Origin: Pseudomonas sp. HAR-UPW-AIA-41 | GTDB lineage: Bacteria > Pseudomonadota > Gammaproteobacteria > Pseudomonadales > Pseudomonadaceae | Assembly: GCF_002304225.1 (NCBI RefSeq) | Contig: NZ_NSLB01000003.1 | Span: 124,001-188,000, forward strand | Direction of reading: 5' to 3' | Length of the DNA stretch: 64,000 nucleotides | Shown: positions 9,411 through 17,643 of the stretch, piece by piece | Layout: every line of letters starts with the position of its first letter | How positions within the stretch are numbered: the stretch's first letter is position 1 | The notes under the pieces: model-generated | Seen by the model: the letters and a program-made list of their open reading frames with translations, nothing else | Told to the model about the DNA's origin: nothing | Databases searched by the model: none | Translations under genes and position numbers: made by a program

Positions 9411-10064
9411 TCAGCGCAGGCTGATCACCGGCCAGCCGCGCTCGGTGGCGATGCCGCGCAGGACGTCGTCCGGGTCGACCGCCACCGGGTTGGCGGCGAC
9501 CTGCAGCAGTGGCAGGTCGTTGCGCGAGTCGCTGTAGAAATAGCTGTCTTCCAGGCTCAGACCGGTTTCTGCCAGCCACTGGTTCAGGCGCGTCACCTTG
9601 CCGTCCTGATAGCAGGGAGTGCCGGTGATCTGTCCGGTGTAGCGGCCGTCCTGCATGCCGCACTCGGTGGCCAGCAGGGTGTCCACGCCCAGGCGCTCGG
9701 CGATCGGGCCGGTGACGAAGCGGTTGGTGGCGGTGATGATTACCAGCTTGTCACCCGCGTCGCGGTGCCGGTCGAGCAGGGCCTCCCCCTTGGCCAGGAT
9801 GATAGGCTCGATCACCTCGGCCATGAACTCGCGGTGCCACTGCGCCAGCTGGGCCATGTTCGTGCGGCCCAGAATGGCCTGACTGAAGTTCTGGTAGGCC
9901 ACCACATCCAGCTTGCCGGCGCAGTAGTCGGCGTAGAAGGCATCGTTGCGGGCCTGGTACTCGGCGGCGTCGACCAGGCCGCGCTGGCAGAGGAATTCGC
10001 CCCAGCTGTGGTCGCTGTCACCGGCGAGCAGGGTGTTGTCGAGATCGAAGAGGGCCAGGCGCAC
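9411..10064 (-). CDS. HAD-IB family phosphatase
   Basis: 217-residue hydrolase of the HAD superfamily, subclass IB (SerB-like). Motif I is [10 protein letters not shown] with nucleophile Asp8, motif II is the TATN segment, and motif III/IV is [11 protein letters not shown], which binds Mg. The helical cap lies between motifs I and II. The family dephosphorylates small phosphomonoesters; phosphoserine phosphatase-like activity on other substrates is possible. It diverges from rppH, with 175 bp between starts. Confidence 0.85.
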   Translation of the reverse strand: MRLALFDLDNTLLAGDSDHSWGEFLCQRGLVDAAEYQARNDAFYADYCAGKLDVVAYQNFSQAILGRTNMAQLAQWHREFMAEVIEPIILAKGEALLDRHRDAGDKLVIITATNRFVTGPIAERLGVDTLLATECGMQDGRYTGQITGTPCYQDGKVTRLNQWLAETGLSLEDSYFYSDSRNDLPLLQVAANPVAVDPDDVLRGIATERGWPVISLR

Positions 10065-10239
10065 GTCGGGGAACCTTTGTCATAAAGAAGAAACGGGGCG
10101 CACAGGATAAGGCAAAAGCACTGGCGATGCCCGTTCCGGCTGGGCTTTCGGGCTTGCCGCACAGCCTCGGGAGCCTGCATTGCTGCGGCAGCGGCCTTTG
10201 TGGAACAATGCCTTGCATATGTGTTTTGAGGTGCCTGCC

Positions 10240-10719
10240 GTGATTGATTCCGATGGTTTTCGCCCCAATGTCGGCATCATCCTTTCCAATGATGCCGGGC
10301 AGGTCATGTGGGCACGCCGCATCAATCAGGATGCCTGGCAGTTTCCCCAGGGAGGCATCAACCCGCGCGAAACGCCGGAAGAGGCGCTGTTCCGCGAGTT
10401 GAACGAAGAAGTGGGTCTGGAGCCTGAGGATGTGAAGATCCTCGCCTGCACCCGTGGCTGGTTGCGTTATCGTCTGCCGCAGCGTCTGGTGCGTACGCAC
10501 TCGCAGCCGCTGTGCATCGGCCAGAAGCAGAAGTGGTTTCTGTTGCGTCTGACCGGTGCCGAAGACCGTGTGCGGATGGATGTGACCGGCAAGCCGGAGT
10601 TCGACGGCTGGCGCTGGGTCAGCTACTGGTACCCGCTGAATCAGGTGGTGACGTTCAAGCGCGAGGTCTATCGCCGCGCCCTCAAGGAATTGGCTCCGCG
10701 CCTGCTGGTACGTGAATAA
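10240..10719 (+). CDS. rppH: RNA pyrophosphohydrolase (Nudix)
   Basis: Removes pyrophosphate from the 5' end of triphosphorylated mRNA, which opens it to RNase E decay. 159 residues from GTG at 10240 (GAGG at 10228-10231); the N-terminus [14 protein letters not shown] matches the family, whereas upstream in-frame ATGs (10180, 10219) do not. The Nudix box begins [20 protein letters not shown]. The C-terminal block [10 protein letters not shown] is typical of RppH. ptsP follows, as in many proteobacteria. Confidence 0.95.
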   Translation: MIDSDGFRPNVGIILSNDAGQVMWARRINQDAWQFPQGGINPRETPEEALFRELNEEVGLEPEDVKILACTRGWLRYRLPQRLVRTHSQPLCIGQKQKWFLLRLTGAEDRVRMDVTGKPEFDGWRWVSYWYPLNQVVTFKREVYRRALKELAPRLLVRE

Positions 10720-10760
10720 CTAATCAGTGCGCGAATAACACGGGAGATACGGCCCTGACC

Positions 10761-13040
10761 ATGCTCAACACGCTGCGCAAGATCGTGCAGGAAGTCAACG
10801 CCGCCAAGGACCTCAAGGCGGCGCTGGGCATCATCGTGCAGCGCGTGAAAGAGTCCATGGGCAGCCAGGTCTGCTCGGTGTATCTGCTCGACCCGGAAAG
10901 CAATCGCTTCGTGCTGATGGCCACCGAGGGTCTGAACAAGCGTTCCATCGGCAAGGTCAGCATGGCGCCCAACGAGGGCCTGGTGGGCCTGGTGGGCAGC
11001 CGCGAGGAGCCGCTCAACCTCGAAGATGCTGCCACCCACCCGCGCTACCGCTACTTCGCCGAAACCGGTGAAGAGCGCTATGCCTCCTTCCTCGGCGCAC
11101 CGATCATCCACCACCGTCGTGTGATGGGCGTACTGGTGGTGCAGCAAAAGGAGCGCCGCCAGTTCGACGAAGGCGAGGAAGCCTTCCTGGTCACCATGAG
11201 CGCCCAGCTTGCCGGCGTTATCGCCCATGCCGAGGCCACCGGTTCGATCCGTGGTCTGGGCAAGCAGGGCAAGGGCATTCAGGAAGCCAAGTTTGTCGGT
11301 GTGGCCGGTTCGCCGGGCGCCGCGGTCGGCTCCGCCGTGGTGGTGTTGCCGCCGGCCGATCTGGATGTGGTGCCAGACAAGGGCGTTGACGATATCGACG
11401 CCGAGCTGGAGCTGTTCGGCAAGGCGCTGGAATGGGTCCGCGAGGATATGCAGGAGCTCTCCGCCAAGCTGGCCACCCAGCTGCGCAAGGAAGAGCGTGC
11501 CCTGTTCGACGTCTACCTGATGATGCTCGACGATGCCGCGCTGGGTAACGAGGTGCGCACCGTTATCCGCACCGGACAGTGGGCGCAGGGCGCCCTGCGT
11601 CAGGTGGTTAATGCGCATGTGGCGCGCTTCGAGCTGATGGACGACGCCTACCTGCGCGAACGCGCCAGTGACGTGCGCGACCTCGGTCGTCGCCTCCTGG
11701 CCTACCTGCAGGAAGAGCGCAAGCAGCAGCAGACCTATCCGGACAACACCATTCTGGTGGCCGAGGAGCTGTCGCCGGCCATGCTTGGCGAGGTGCCAGC
11801 CGGCAAACTTATCGGTCTGGTTTCGGTACAGGGTTCCGGCAACTCCCACGTGGCCATTCTGGCCCGCGCCATGGGTATTCCCACGGTGATGGGGGCGGTC
11901 GACCTGCCGTATTCCAAGGTCGACGGCATCGCCATGATCGTCGACGGCTACCATGGCGAAGTCTTCACCAACCCCTCGGCCGAGCTGGCGCGGCAGTACC
12001 GTGCGGTGGTCGAGGAGGAGCGTCAGCTGGTCAAGGGTCTTGACGCCCTGCGCGAGCTGCCCTGCGAGACTCTGGACGGTCACCGCGTGCCGCTGTGGGT
12101 CAACACCGGCCTTTTGGCCGACGTGACCCGCGCGCAGGAACGCGGGGCCGAGGGTGTGGGCCTGTACCGCACCGAAGTGCCGTTCATGATCAACGAGCGC
12201 TTCCCCAGCGAAAAGGAACAGATGCAGAACTACCGGGGTCAGCTGGCGGCCTTTCACCCGCTGCCGGTGACCATGCGTACTCTGGATATCGGCGGCGACA
12301 AGGCGCTGCCGTACTTCCCGATCAAGGAAGAAAACCCCTTCCTCGGCTGGCGCGGTATCCGTATCACCCTCGATCACCCGGAAATCTTCCTGGTGCAGGT
12401 GCGGGCGATGCTCAAGGCCAGCGAGGGCCTGAACAATCTGCGCATCCTGTTGCCGATGATCTCCGGCCTGCAGGAGCTGGAAGAATCCCTGCACCTGATC
12501 CACCGCGCCTGGGGCGAGGTTCGTGACGAAGGTGTGGACATTCCCATGCCGCCGGTCGGGGTGATGATCGAGATTCCCGCTGCCGTCTATCAGGTGCGCG
12601 AACTGGCGCGCCAGGTCGACTTCCTCTCGGTCGGCTCCAACGACCTGACCCAGTACCTGCTGGCGGTGGACCGCAACAACCCGCGTGTCGCCGATCTCTA
12701 CGACTTCCTCCATCCGGCCGTGCTGCATGCGCTGAAGCTGGTGGTCGACGGCGCTCATGCCGAAGGCAAGCCGGTGAGCATCTGCGGCGAAATGGCCGGT
12801 GATCCGGCGGCGGCGGTGATCCTGATGGCCATGGGCTTCGATTCGCTGTCGATGAACGCCACCAACCTGCCCAAGGTGAAGTGGCTGCTGCGTCAGCTCA
12901 GCATGAGCAAGGCCCAGGAGCTGCTGGCGCAACTGCTGCGCATGGACAGCCCGCAGGTGATCCACAGTTCACTGCACCTGGCTCTGCGCAACCTCGGCCT
13001 GGGCCGGGTGATCAACCCGGCCGCGACCATTCAGGCGTGA
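10761..13040 (+). CDS. ptsP: PTS-Ntr phosphotransferase, enzyme I
   Basis: First phosphocarrier of the nitrogen PTS: takes phosphate from PEP and passes it to NPr, with effects on nitrogen, carbon and potassium control. 759 residues. A GAF domain covers about 1-165, which distinguishes it from sugar enzyme I. The PEP-utilising N domain follows, with the phospho-histidine H363 in GSGNSHVAI. The C-terminal TIM barrel has TLDIGGDKALPYF, SVGSNDLTQYLL and the ICGEMAGDP cysteine. It is 41 bp downstream of rppH. The next gene overlaps its stop (GTGA). Confidence 0.96.
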   Translation: MLNTLRKIVQEVNAAKDLKAALGIIVQRVKESMGSQVCSVYLLDPESNRFVLMATEGLNKRSIGKVSMAPNEGLVGLVGSREEPLNLEDAATHPRYRYFAETGEERYASFLGAPIIHHRRVMGVLVVQQKERRQFDEGEEAFLVTMSAQLAGVIAHAEATGSIRGLGKQGKGIQEAKFVGVAGSPGAAVGSAVVVLPPADLDVVPDKGVDDIDAELELFGKALEWVREDMQELSAKLATQLRKEERALFDVYLMMLDDAALGNEVRTVIRTGQWAQGALRQVVNAHVARFELMDDAYLRERASDVRDLGRRLLAYLQEERKQQQTYPDNTILVAEELSPAMLGEVPAGKLIGLVSVQGSGNSHVAILARAMGIPTVMGAVDLPYSKVDGIAMIVDGYHGEVFTNPSAELARQYRAVVEEERQLVKGLDALRELPCETLDGHRVPLWVNTGLLADVTRAQERGAEGVGLYRTEVPFMINERFPSEKEQMQNYRGQLAAFHPLPVTMRTLDIGGDKALPYFPIKEENPFLGWRGIRITLDHPEIFLVQVRAMLKASEGLNNLRILLPMISGLQELEESLHLIHRAWGEVRDEGVDIPMPPVGVMIEIPAAVYQVRELARQVDFLSVGSNDLTQYLLAVDRNNPRVADLYDFLHPAVLHALKLVVDGAHAEGKPVSICGEMAGDPAAAVILMAMGFDSLSMNATNLPKVKWLLRQLSMSKAQELLAQLLRMDSPQVIHSSLHLALRNLGLGRVINPAATIQA

Positions 13041-13876
13041 CATCCCCCCTGCCGCTGCAGGAACTGGCGACCCTGCGTCTGGCGGCAGCCAGCGCACTGG
13101 TGGTGCTGAATGAGCGGCTGTATGTGCTGGGCGATGACGAACTGCTGCTGCAGCGCTACAGCCTGACGGGCGGCTTTATCGGTCAGCAGTCCCTGCTGGC
13201 GGGCGAACTGCCGCAGGAGCCGGCGGAACGCAAACGCCTGAAACCCGACTTCGAAATGCTCTGCGTGCTGCCGGATGGTCGCCTGCTGGCGCTTGGTTCC
13301 GGCTCCACCGCGCAGCGCTGCCGGGCTGTGCTGGTCGACGGCGAGCAGCACCGGGTGATCGATCTGAGCGAGTTGTATGACGCGCTGGCGACGCAGTTGC
13401 CGGAGCTCAATCTGGAAGGTGCCGTGGTGCAGGGGCAGCAGCTCCTGCTGGCACAGCGCGGTAATGGCCGGGGTGGGGTCAATGCCCTGATCAGTCTGGA
13501 CCTGCCTCGGGTACTGAGCGGCCTGCATGAGGGTGGGTTATCGGCCAGTGCGCTGTGTACTGTGCAGCCGGTCGAGCTGGGAGACTGGCAGGGCGTGCCA
13601 CTGAGCCTCACCGATCTGTGTCTGGACCTGCAGGGGCGCCTGCTGTTTTCCGCCGCCGCCGAGGACACCACATCGAGCTACCATGACGGTGCCTGCGCCG
13701 GTTCGGTGATCGGTTGCCTGGATGCCGGCAGGGTTAGCCGGCAGTGGCTACTGGCCGGGCAGGCCAAGATCGAAGGGCTGGTGATGCTCGCCGATGGCAG
13801 TCTGCGTCTGGTCAATGACCCGGATGACCGCCAGCAGCGCTCGCGCCTGTTCTGCCTCGACCTACCGCAGTTCTAA
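13037..13876 (+). CDS. Conserved hypothetical protein, propeller-like
   Basis: 279 residues from a GTG that overlaps the ptsP stop by 4 bp (GTGA), so translation is probably coupled to ptsP. No signal peptide is apparent. Repeated segments such as VLNERLYVLGDDELLLQRYSL, MLCVLPDGRLLALGSGS and LEGAVVQGQQLLLAQRGNG suggest beta-propeller blades. I recall it as a Pseudomonas family of unknown function (DUF6929-like) but am not certain. The last 15 bp overlap the convergent NRDE gene. Confidence 0.7.
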   Translation: MTSPLPLQELATLRLAAASALVVLNERLYVLGDDELLLQRYSLTGGFIGQQSLLAGELPQEPAERKRLKPDFEMLCVLPDGRLLALGSGSTAQRCRAVLVDGEQHRVIDLSELYDALATQLPELNLEGAVVQGQQLLLAQRGNGRGGVNALISLDLPRVLSGLHEGGLSASALCTVQPVELGDWQGVPLSLTDLCLDLQGRLLFSAAAEDTTSSYHDGACAGSVIGCLDAGRVSRQWLLAGQAKIEGLVMLADGSLRLVNDPDDRQQRSRLFCLDLPQF

Positions 13877-14611
13877 GCGCGTCTCGCCCAGTGACTCGCC
13901 ATGCGGGCCGAAGCGGCGTTCGTGAATGCTCCGGCTGCCATCTTCCCGCACCCGCACCAGGGTGCTGGCCCGTGTGCCATAGGCGGCACTGCGGATGAAC
14001 ACGCTGGACAGCAGCCGCTCGGTCTCGCGGCCCACGCCGGTATCCGGCAGGTGTTCGTCGGCTGCCGGCTGCGGATCGGCCAGCACGGCAAACAGGCGTT
14101 CGTCATCGCCGTCGTGCAGGGCCTGCTGCAGGCCCTGGCGGGCACGCAGCAGCTTTGGCCAGGGCGTGTCGAGGGTGGCGTTGGACAGGCCGTAGATGCC
14201 TTCGCCGAGCTGACGCGGCTGGGCTTCGCGCTGATTGAGGTGCCACAGTTGCCGGCCGTCGCCGAGCAAGAGGTTGAAACCGCTGAACTGGTGCAGCTGC
14301 GGCTGCAGCTCGGCAATGAACTCGGCAGGACTTTGCGATCCGGCGAGAAAGCGTGCCGGCAGCTCGCCGCGCGAGGCACTGCCCAGCGGCTGACGCGGAT
14401 CGCGGATATTGGTCAGGGCGGCAAAGCGCCCGTTGGCGCCGAGGCCCAGCCAGGTGCCGCCGGCCTGCAGGTCACGGCCGGCCACCAGACCGGGCACGTC
14501 GTCCCAGGGCGCCAGTGCAGCGGCCGGCCGGGCGTAGAACTCGTCGCGGTTGGCGGCCACCAGCAGGGGCAGGACGTGGCCGGGGCGCCAGGCAAAGACG
14601 ATCAGGCACAT
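13862..14611 (-). CDS. NRDE (TANGO2-like) family protein
   Basis: 249 residues. It begins MCLIVFAW and has the family hallmark ANRDEFYARPA near residues 19-29, then GGTWLGLGANGRFAALTNIR. An N-terminal Cys after Met2 removal is typical of this NTN-hydrolase-like fold and could be a nucleophile. The biochemical role is not settled; the eukaryotic TANGO2 homologue is linked to Golgi and lipid or heme handling. Convergent with the preceding gene, with a 15-bp overlap at the 3' ends. Confidence 0.85.
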   Translation of the reverse strand: MCLIVFAWRPGHVLPLLVAANRDEFYARPAAALAPWDDVPGLVAGRDLQAGGTWLGLGANGRFAALTNIRDPRQPLGSASRGELPARFLAGSQSPAEFIAELQPQLHQFSGFNLLLGDGRQLWHLNQREAQPRQLGEGIYGLSNATLDTPWPKLLRARQGLQQALHDGDDERLFAVLADPQPAADEHLPDTGVGRETERLLSSVFIRSAAYGTRASTLVRVREDGSRSIHERRFGPHGESLGETRLELR

Positions 14612-14714
14612 GGCAGGACTCGTTTGGAGTGAACTCTCAGACTACTGCATCCATCGGCGCGGGTGGAGGGGCGGCGGGGCATCCGTTACCATGCGCCTTT
14701 GTCTGGGGGACCTC

Positions 14715-15497
14715 ATGGAATTTGCGCTGTACATGCTGCTGGGGGCGGCGGCCGGTGTGCTGGCCGGGCTGTTTGGCGTCGGTGGTGGTCTGATCATTGT
14801 GCCGGTGCTGGTGTTCAGCTTCGCGGCCCAGGGCTTTGCTCCGGAAGTGCTCACCCATATGGCGGTCGGCACCTCCCTGGCGACCATCATCTTCACCTCG
14901 ATCAACTCGGTGCTGGAACATCAGCGCAAGGGTGCGGTGCTGTGGCCGATCTTCATCTGGATGGCCGTCGGCATTCTGCTTGGCGCCGGTCTGGGGGCGC
15001 TGACGGCCGCCAGTATTCAGGGGCCCTTGCTGCAGAAGATCATCGGCGTGTTCGCCATCATCATCGCCGTGCAGATGACTCTGGACCTGAAGCCCAAGGC
15101 CGCGCGCAGCGTGCCGGGCAAGCCGGGGCTGGTGGCCGCCGGGAGCGTGATCGGCTGGGCCTCGGCCATCTTCGGCATCGGCGGCGGCTCGCTGACCGTG
15201 CCCTTCCTGACCTGGCGCAGCGTGCCGATGCAACAGGCCGTGGCGACCTCGTCAGCCTGCGGCCTGCCGATTGCCATCGCCAGCGCCCTGAGTTTTCTGG
15301 TGATCGGCTGGGGCCAGCCGCAGCTGCCAGCCTGGAGCCTGGGTTATGTGTATCTGCCAGCGATGGTCGGGATTGCCCTGACCTCGATGTTTTTTGCCCG
15401 CTTTGGTGCGCGTCTGGCCCACCGCCTGCCGCCGCGCCTGCTCAAGCGTCTGTTTGCCCTGCTGCTGCTGAGCGTGGGCCTGAGCTTTCTCGTTTAA
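14715..15497 (+). CDS. TSUP (TauE/SafE) family membrane permease
   Basis: 260 residues with about eight membrane segments. The paired glycine motifs GVGGGLIIVPVL near residue 20 and GIGGGSLTVPFLTWR near 160 define the TauE/SafE family, which exports sulfite, sulfoacetate or related organosulfur anions. ATG 14715 begins MEFALYMLL; upstream in-frame starts at 14550 and 14691 would add a non-hydrophobic extension. lgt follows after 9 bp, so they are probably co-transcribed. No sulfur-pathway genes are nearby to fix the substrate. Confidence 0.85.
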   Translation: MEFALYMLLGAAAGVLAGLFGVGGGLIIVPVLVFSFAAQGFAPEVLTHMAVGTSLATIIFTSINSVLEHQRKGAVLWPIFIWMAVGILLGAGLGALTAASIQGPLLQKIIGVFAIIIAVQMTLDLKPKAARSVPGKPGLVAAGSVIGWASAIFGIGGGSLTVPFLTWRSVPMQQAVATSSACGLPIAIASALSFLVIGWGQPQLPAWSLGYVYLPAMVGIALTSMFFARFGARLAHRLPPRLLKRLFALLLLSVGLSFLV

Positions 15498-15506
15498 GGA
15501 GTTGTG

Positions 15507-16307
15507 ATGCTGGCTTATCCGCAGATTGACCCGGTGGCGATTGCCCTGGGGCCGCTGAAAATCCACTGGTACGGCCTGATGTACCTGATCGGCATCGGTG
15601 GTGCCTGGCTGCTGGCCAGCCGGCGGCTGAAGGCCTTCGATCCGGCCTGGACCAAGGACAAACTGTCCGACCTGGTGTTCTGGGTGGCGATGGGCGTGAT
15701 TCTCGGTGGCCGCTTTGGCTATGTGCTGTTCTACAACTTCGGCCATTTCCTCAGCGATCCGCTGTCGCTGTTCAAGGTGTGGGAAGGCGGCATGTCCTTC
15801 CACGGGGGCTTTATCGGCGTGATGCTGGCCACCTGGTGGTTCGGCAAGCGCAATGGCAAGACCTTCTTCGAGCTGATGGACTTTATCGCCCCTCTGGTTC
15901 CGATTGGCCTGGGCGCAGGCCGTCTGGGCAACTTCATCAACGCCGAGCTGTGGGGCAAGGCCACCGATGTGCCCTGGGCGATGGTCTTCCCCACCGATCC
16001 GGCACAGCTGCCGCGTCATCCGTCGCAGCTGTACCAGTTCGCGATGGAGGGCGTGGCGCTGTTTGTGATTCTCTGGCTCTATACCCGTAAGCCGCGGCCG
16101 ACCATGGCCGTGTCCGGCGTGTTCGCCCTCAGCTATGGCTGCTTTCGCATCCTCGCCGAGTTCGTCCGCGTGCCGGATGCCCAGCTGGGTTACCTCGCCT
16201 TCGGCTGGCTGACCATGGGCCAAGTGCTGAGCCTGCCGATGGTGATCGTCGGCATTGCCCTGATTGTTTTTGCCTACCGCCGCCAAGCGGCGCAGGGAGC
16301 TGCCTGA
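15507..16307 (+). CDS. lgt: Prolipoprotein diacylglyceryl transferase
   Basis: Adds diacylglycerol from phosphatidylglycerol to the lipobox cysteine of prolipoproteins; inner membrane. 266 residues with seven helices. The start region [12 protein letters not shown], the block [11 protein letters not shown] and the Lgt signature [15 protein letters not shown] are clear. ATG 15507 is preceded by AAGGAG at good spacing; a GTG directly before it (15504) is an alternative. thyA begins at the last base of the lgt stop (TGATG). The rppH-ptsP-lgt-thyA order is shared with enterobacteria. Confidence 0.96.
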   Translation: MLAYPQIDPVAIALGPLKIHWYGLMYLIGIGGAWLLASRRLKAFDPAWTKDKLSDLVFWVAMGVILGGRFGYVLFYNFGHFLSDPLSLFKVWEGGMSFHGGFIGVMLATWWFGKRNGKTFFELMDFIAPLVPIGLGAGRLGNFINAELWGKATDVPWAMVFPTDPAQLPRHPSQLYQFAMEGVALFVILWLYTRKPRPTMAVSGVFALSYGCFRILAEFVRVPDAQLGYLAFGWLTMGQVLSLPMVIVGIALIVFAYRRQAAQGAA

Positions 16308-17101
16308 TGAAACAGTACCTCGACCTGATGCGCCATGTGCGCGAGCACGGCACTTTCAAGGAAGACCGTACCGGCACCGGCACCTACAGCGTGTTCGGTT
16401 ACCAGATGCGCTTCAACCTGGCCGATGGATTCCCCATCGTCACCACCAAGAAGTGCCACCTGAAGTCCATCATCCACGAGCTGCTGTGGTTCCTGCAGGG
16501 TGATACCAATATCAAGTACCTGAAGGACAACGGCGTCAGTATCTGGGACGAGTGGGCCGACGAGAACGGCAACCTCGGCCCGGTATACGGCTACCAGTGG
16601 CGCAGCTGGCCGGCGCCGAACGGCGAGTCGATCGACCAGATCAGCAAGCTGATCGAGATGATCAAGAAGAACCCGGACTCGCGCCGGCTGATCGTCTCGG
16701 CCTGGAACCCGGCACTGGTCGACCAGATGGCCCTGCCGCCCTGCCATGCGCTGTTCCAGTTCTATGTCGCCGACGGCAAGCTCAGCTGCCAGCTGTACCA
16801 GCGTTCGGCCGACATTTTCCTCGGCGTGCCCTTCAATATCGCCAGCTACGCGCTGCTGACCCTGATGGTGGCGCAGGTCTGCGATCTTGAGCCGGGCGAG
16901 TTCATCTGGACCGGCGGTGACTGCCACCTGTACGCCAACCATCTGGAACAGACCGATCTGCAGTTGACCCGCGAGCCTTTCCCGCTGCCGCAGATGAAGC
17001 TCAACCCCGAGGTGAAGGACCTGCTGGCCTTCCGCTTCGAGGACTTCGAACTGGTCGGCTACCAGTCGCACCCGCACATCAAGGCGCCGGTGGCGGTATG
17101 A
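16307..17101 (+). CDS. thyA: Thymidylate synthase
   Basis: Makes dTMP from dUMP with methylene-tetrahydrofolate. 264 residues, the same as E. coli. The nucleophile cysteine lies in [13 protein letters not shown], equivalent to E. coli C146. The dUMP phosphate site is [11 protein letters not shown], and [16 protein letters not shown] is conserved. It overlaps the lgt stop by one base and the folA start by 4 bp (ATGA). Coupling with folA makes sense because ThyA yields the dihydrofolate that FolA reduces. Confidence 0.98.
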   Translation: MKQYLDLMRHVREHGTFKEDRTGTGTYSVFGYQMRFNLADGFPIVTTKKCHLKSIIHELLWFLQGDTNIKYLKDNGVSIWDEWADENGNLGPVYGYQWRSWPAPNGESIDQISKLIEMIKKNPDSRRLIVSAWNPALVDQMALPPCHALFQFYVADGKLSCQLYQRSADIFLGVPFNIASYALLTLMVAQVCDLEPGEFIWTGGDCHLYANHLEQTDLQLTREPFPLPQMKLNPEVKDLLAFRFEDFELVGYQSHPHIKAPVAV

Positions 17102-17607
17102 GTCTGCCGCTGTGCCTGATCGCCGCCATGGGCGAGAACCGCGTGATCGGCGTGGACAACCAGCTGCCCTGGCGTCTGCCGGGTGATCTCAAGTACTTCA
17201 AGGCCAGAACCCTGGGCAAGCCGGTGGTGATGGGGCGCAAGACCTGGGATTCGCTGGGCCGGCCGCTGCCGGGCCGGCTCAATCTGGTGGTCAGCCGCCA
17301 GACGGGCCTGCAGCTGGAGGGCGCCGAGGTCTTCGCCTCGCTGCCCGAGGCGCTGCAGCGTGCCCAGAGCTGGGCGCAGGAGCAGGGTGTCGACGAGGTC
17401 ATGCTGATCGGCGGCGCGCAGCTGTATGAGCAGGCGCTGCCGCTGGCCGAACGCCTGTACCTGACCCGGGTGGCGCTCAGCCCGGCCGGCGATGCCTGGT
17501 TTCCGCCCTTCGAGGGTGAGCAGTGGCAGCGCACGAGCTGCACCGAGCATGCCGCCGAAGGCGAAACGCCGGGGCATAGCTACGAGGTCTGGCAGCGTCA
17601 GATCTAG
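17098..17607 (+). CDS. folA: Dihydrofolate reductase
   Basis: Reduces dihydrofolate with NADPH; target of trimethoprim. 169 residues. Conserved [19 protein letters not shown] contains the Met20-type loop and the W. The active-site acid is in [21 protein letters not shown], and the cofactor motif is [12 protein letters not shown]. It overlaps thyA by 4 bp. It is followed by 32 bp and then the convergent hybrid-kinase gene. Confidence 0.97.
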   Translation: MSLPLCLIAAMGENRVIGVDNQLPWRLPGDLKYFKARTLGKPVVMGRKTWDSLGRPLPGRLNLVVSRQTGLQLEGAEVFASLPEALQRAQSWAQEQGVDEVMLIGGAQLYEQALPLAERLYLTRVALSPAGDAWFPPFEGEQWQRTSCTEHAAEGETPGHSYEVWQRQI

Positions 17608-17613
17608 CTCTCG

Positions 17614-17643
17614 CTAGCAGGTAGTTTTTCAACAGCCTGCTAG
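17614..17643. repeat. Inverted repeat spanning the kinase stop codon
   Basis: CTAGCAGG (17614-17621) and CCTGCTAG (17636-17643) are perfect 8-bp arms around a 14-base loop that contains TAGTTTTTCAAC. The TAG stop of the hybrid kinase (17640-17642 on plus) lies in one arm. It may act as a terminator for folA or the kinase, or be a copy of a dispersed Pseudomonas 3'-end element. Confidence 0.5.

Noticed and set aside
10668..12965. Long open frame (about 765 codons) antisense to ptsP
   Set aside because: It is a high-GC shadow: it is rich in His, Gln and Arg, has no domain, and ptsP on the other strand is fully supported.
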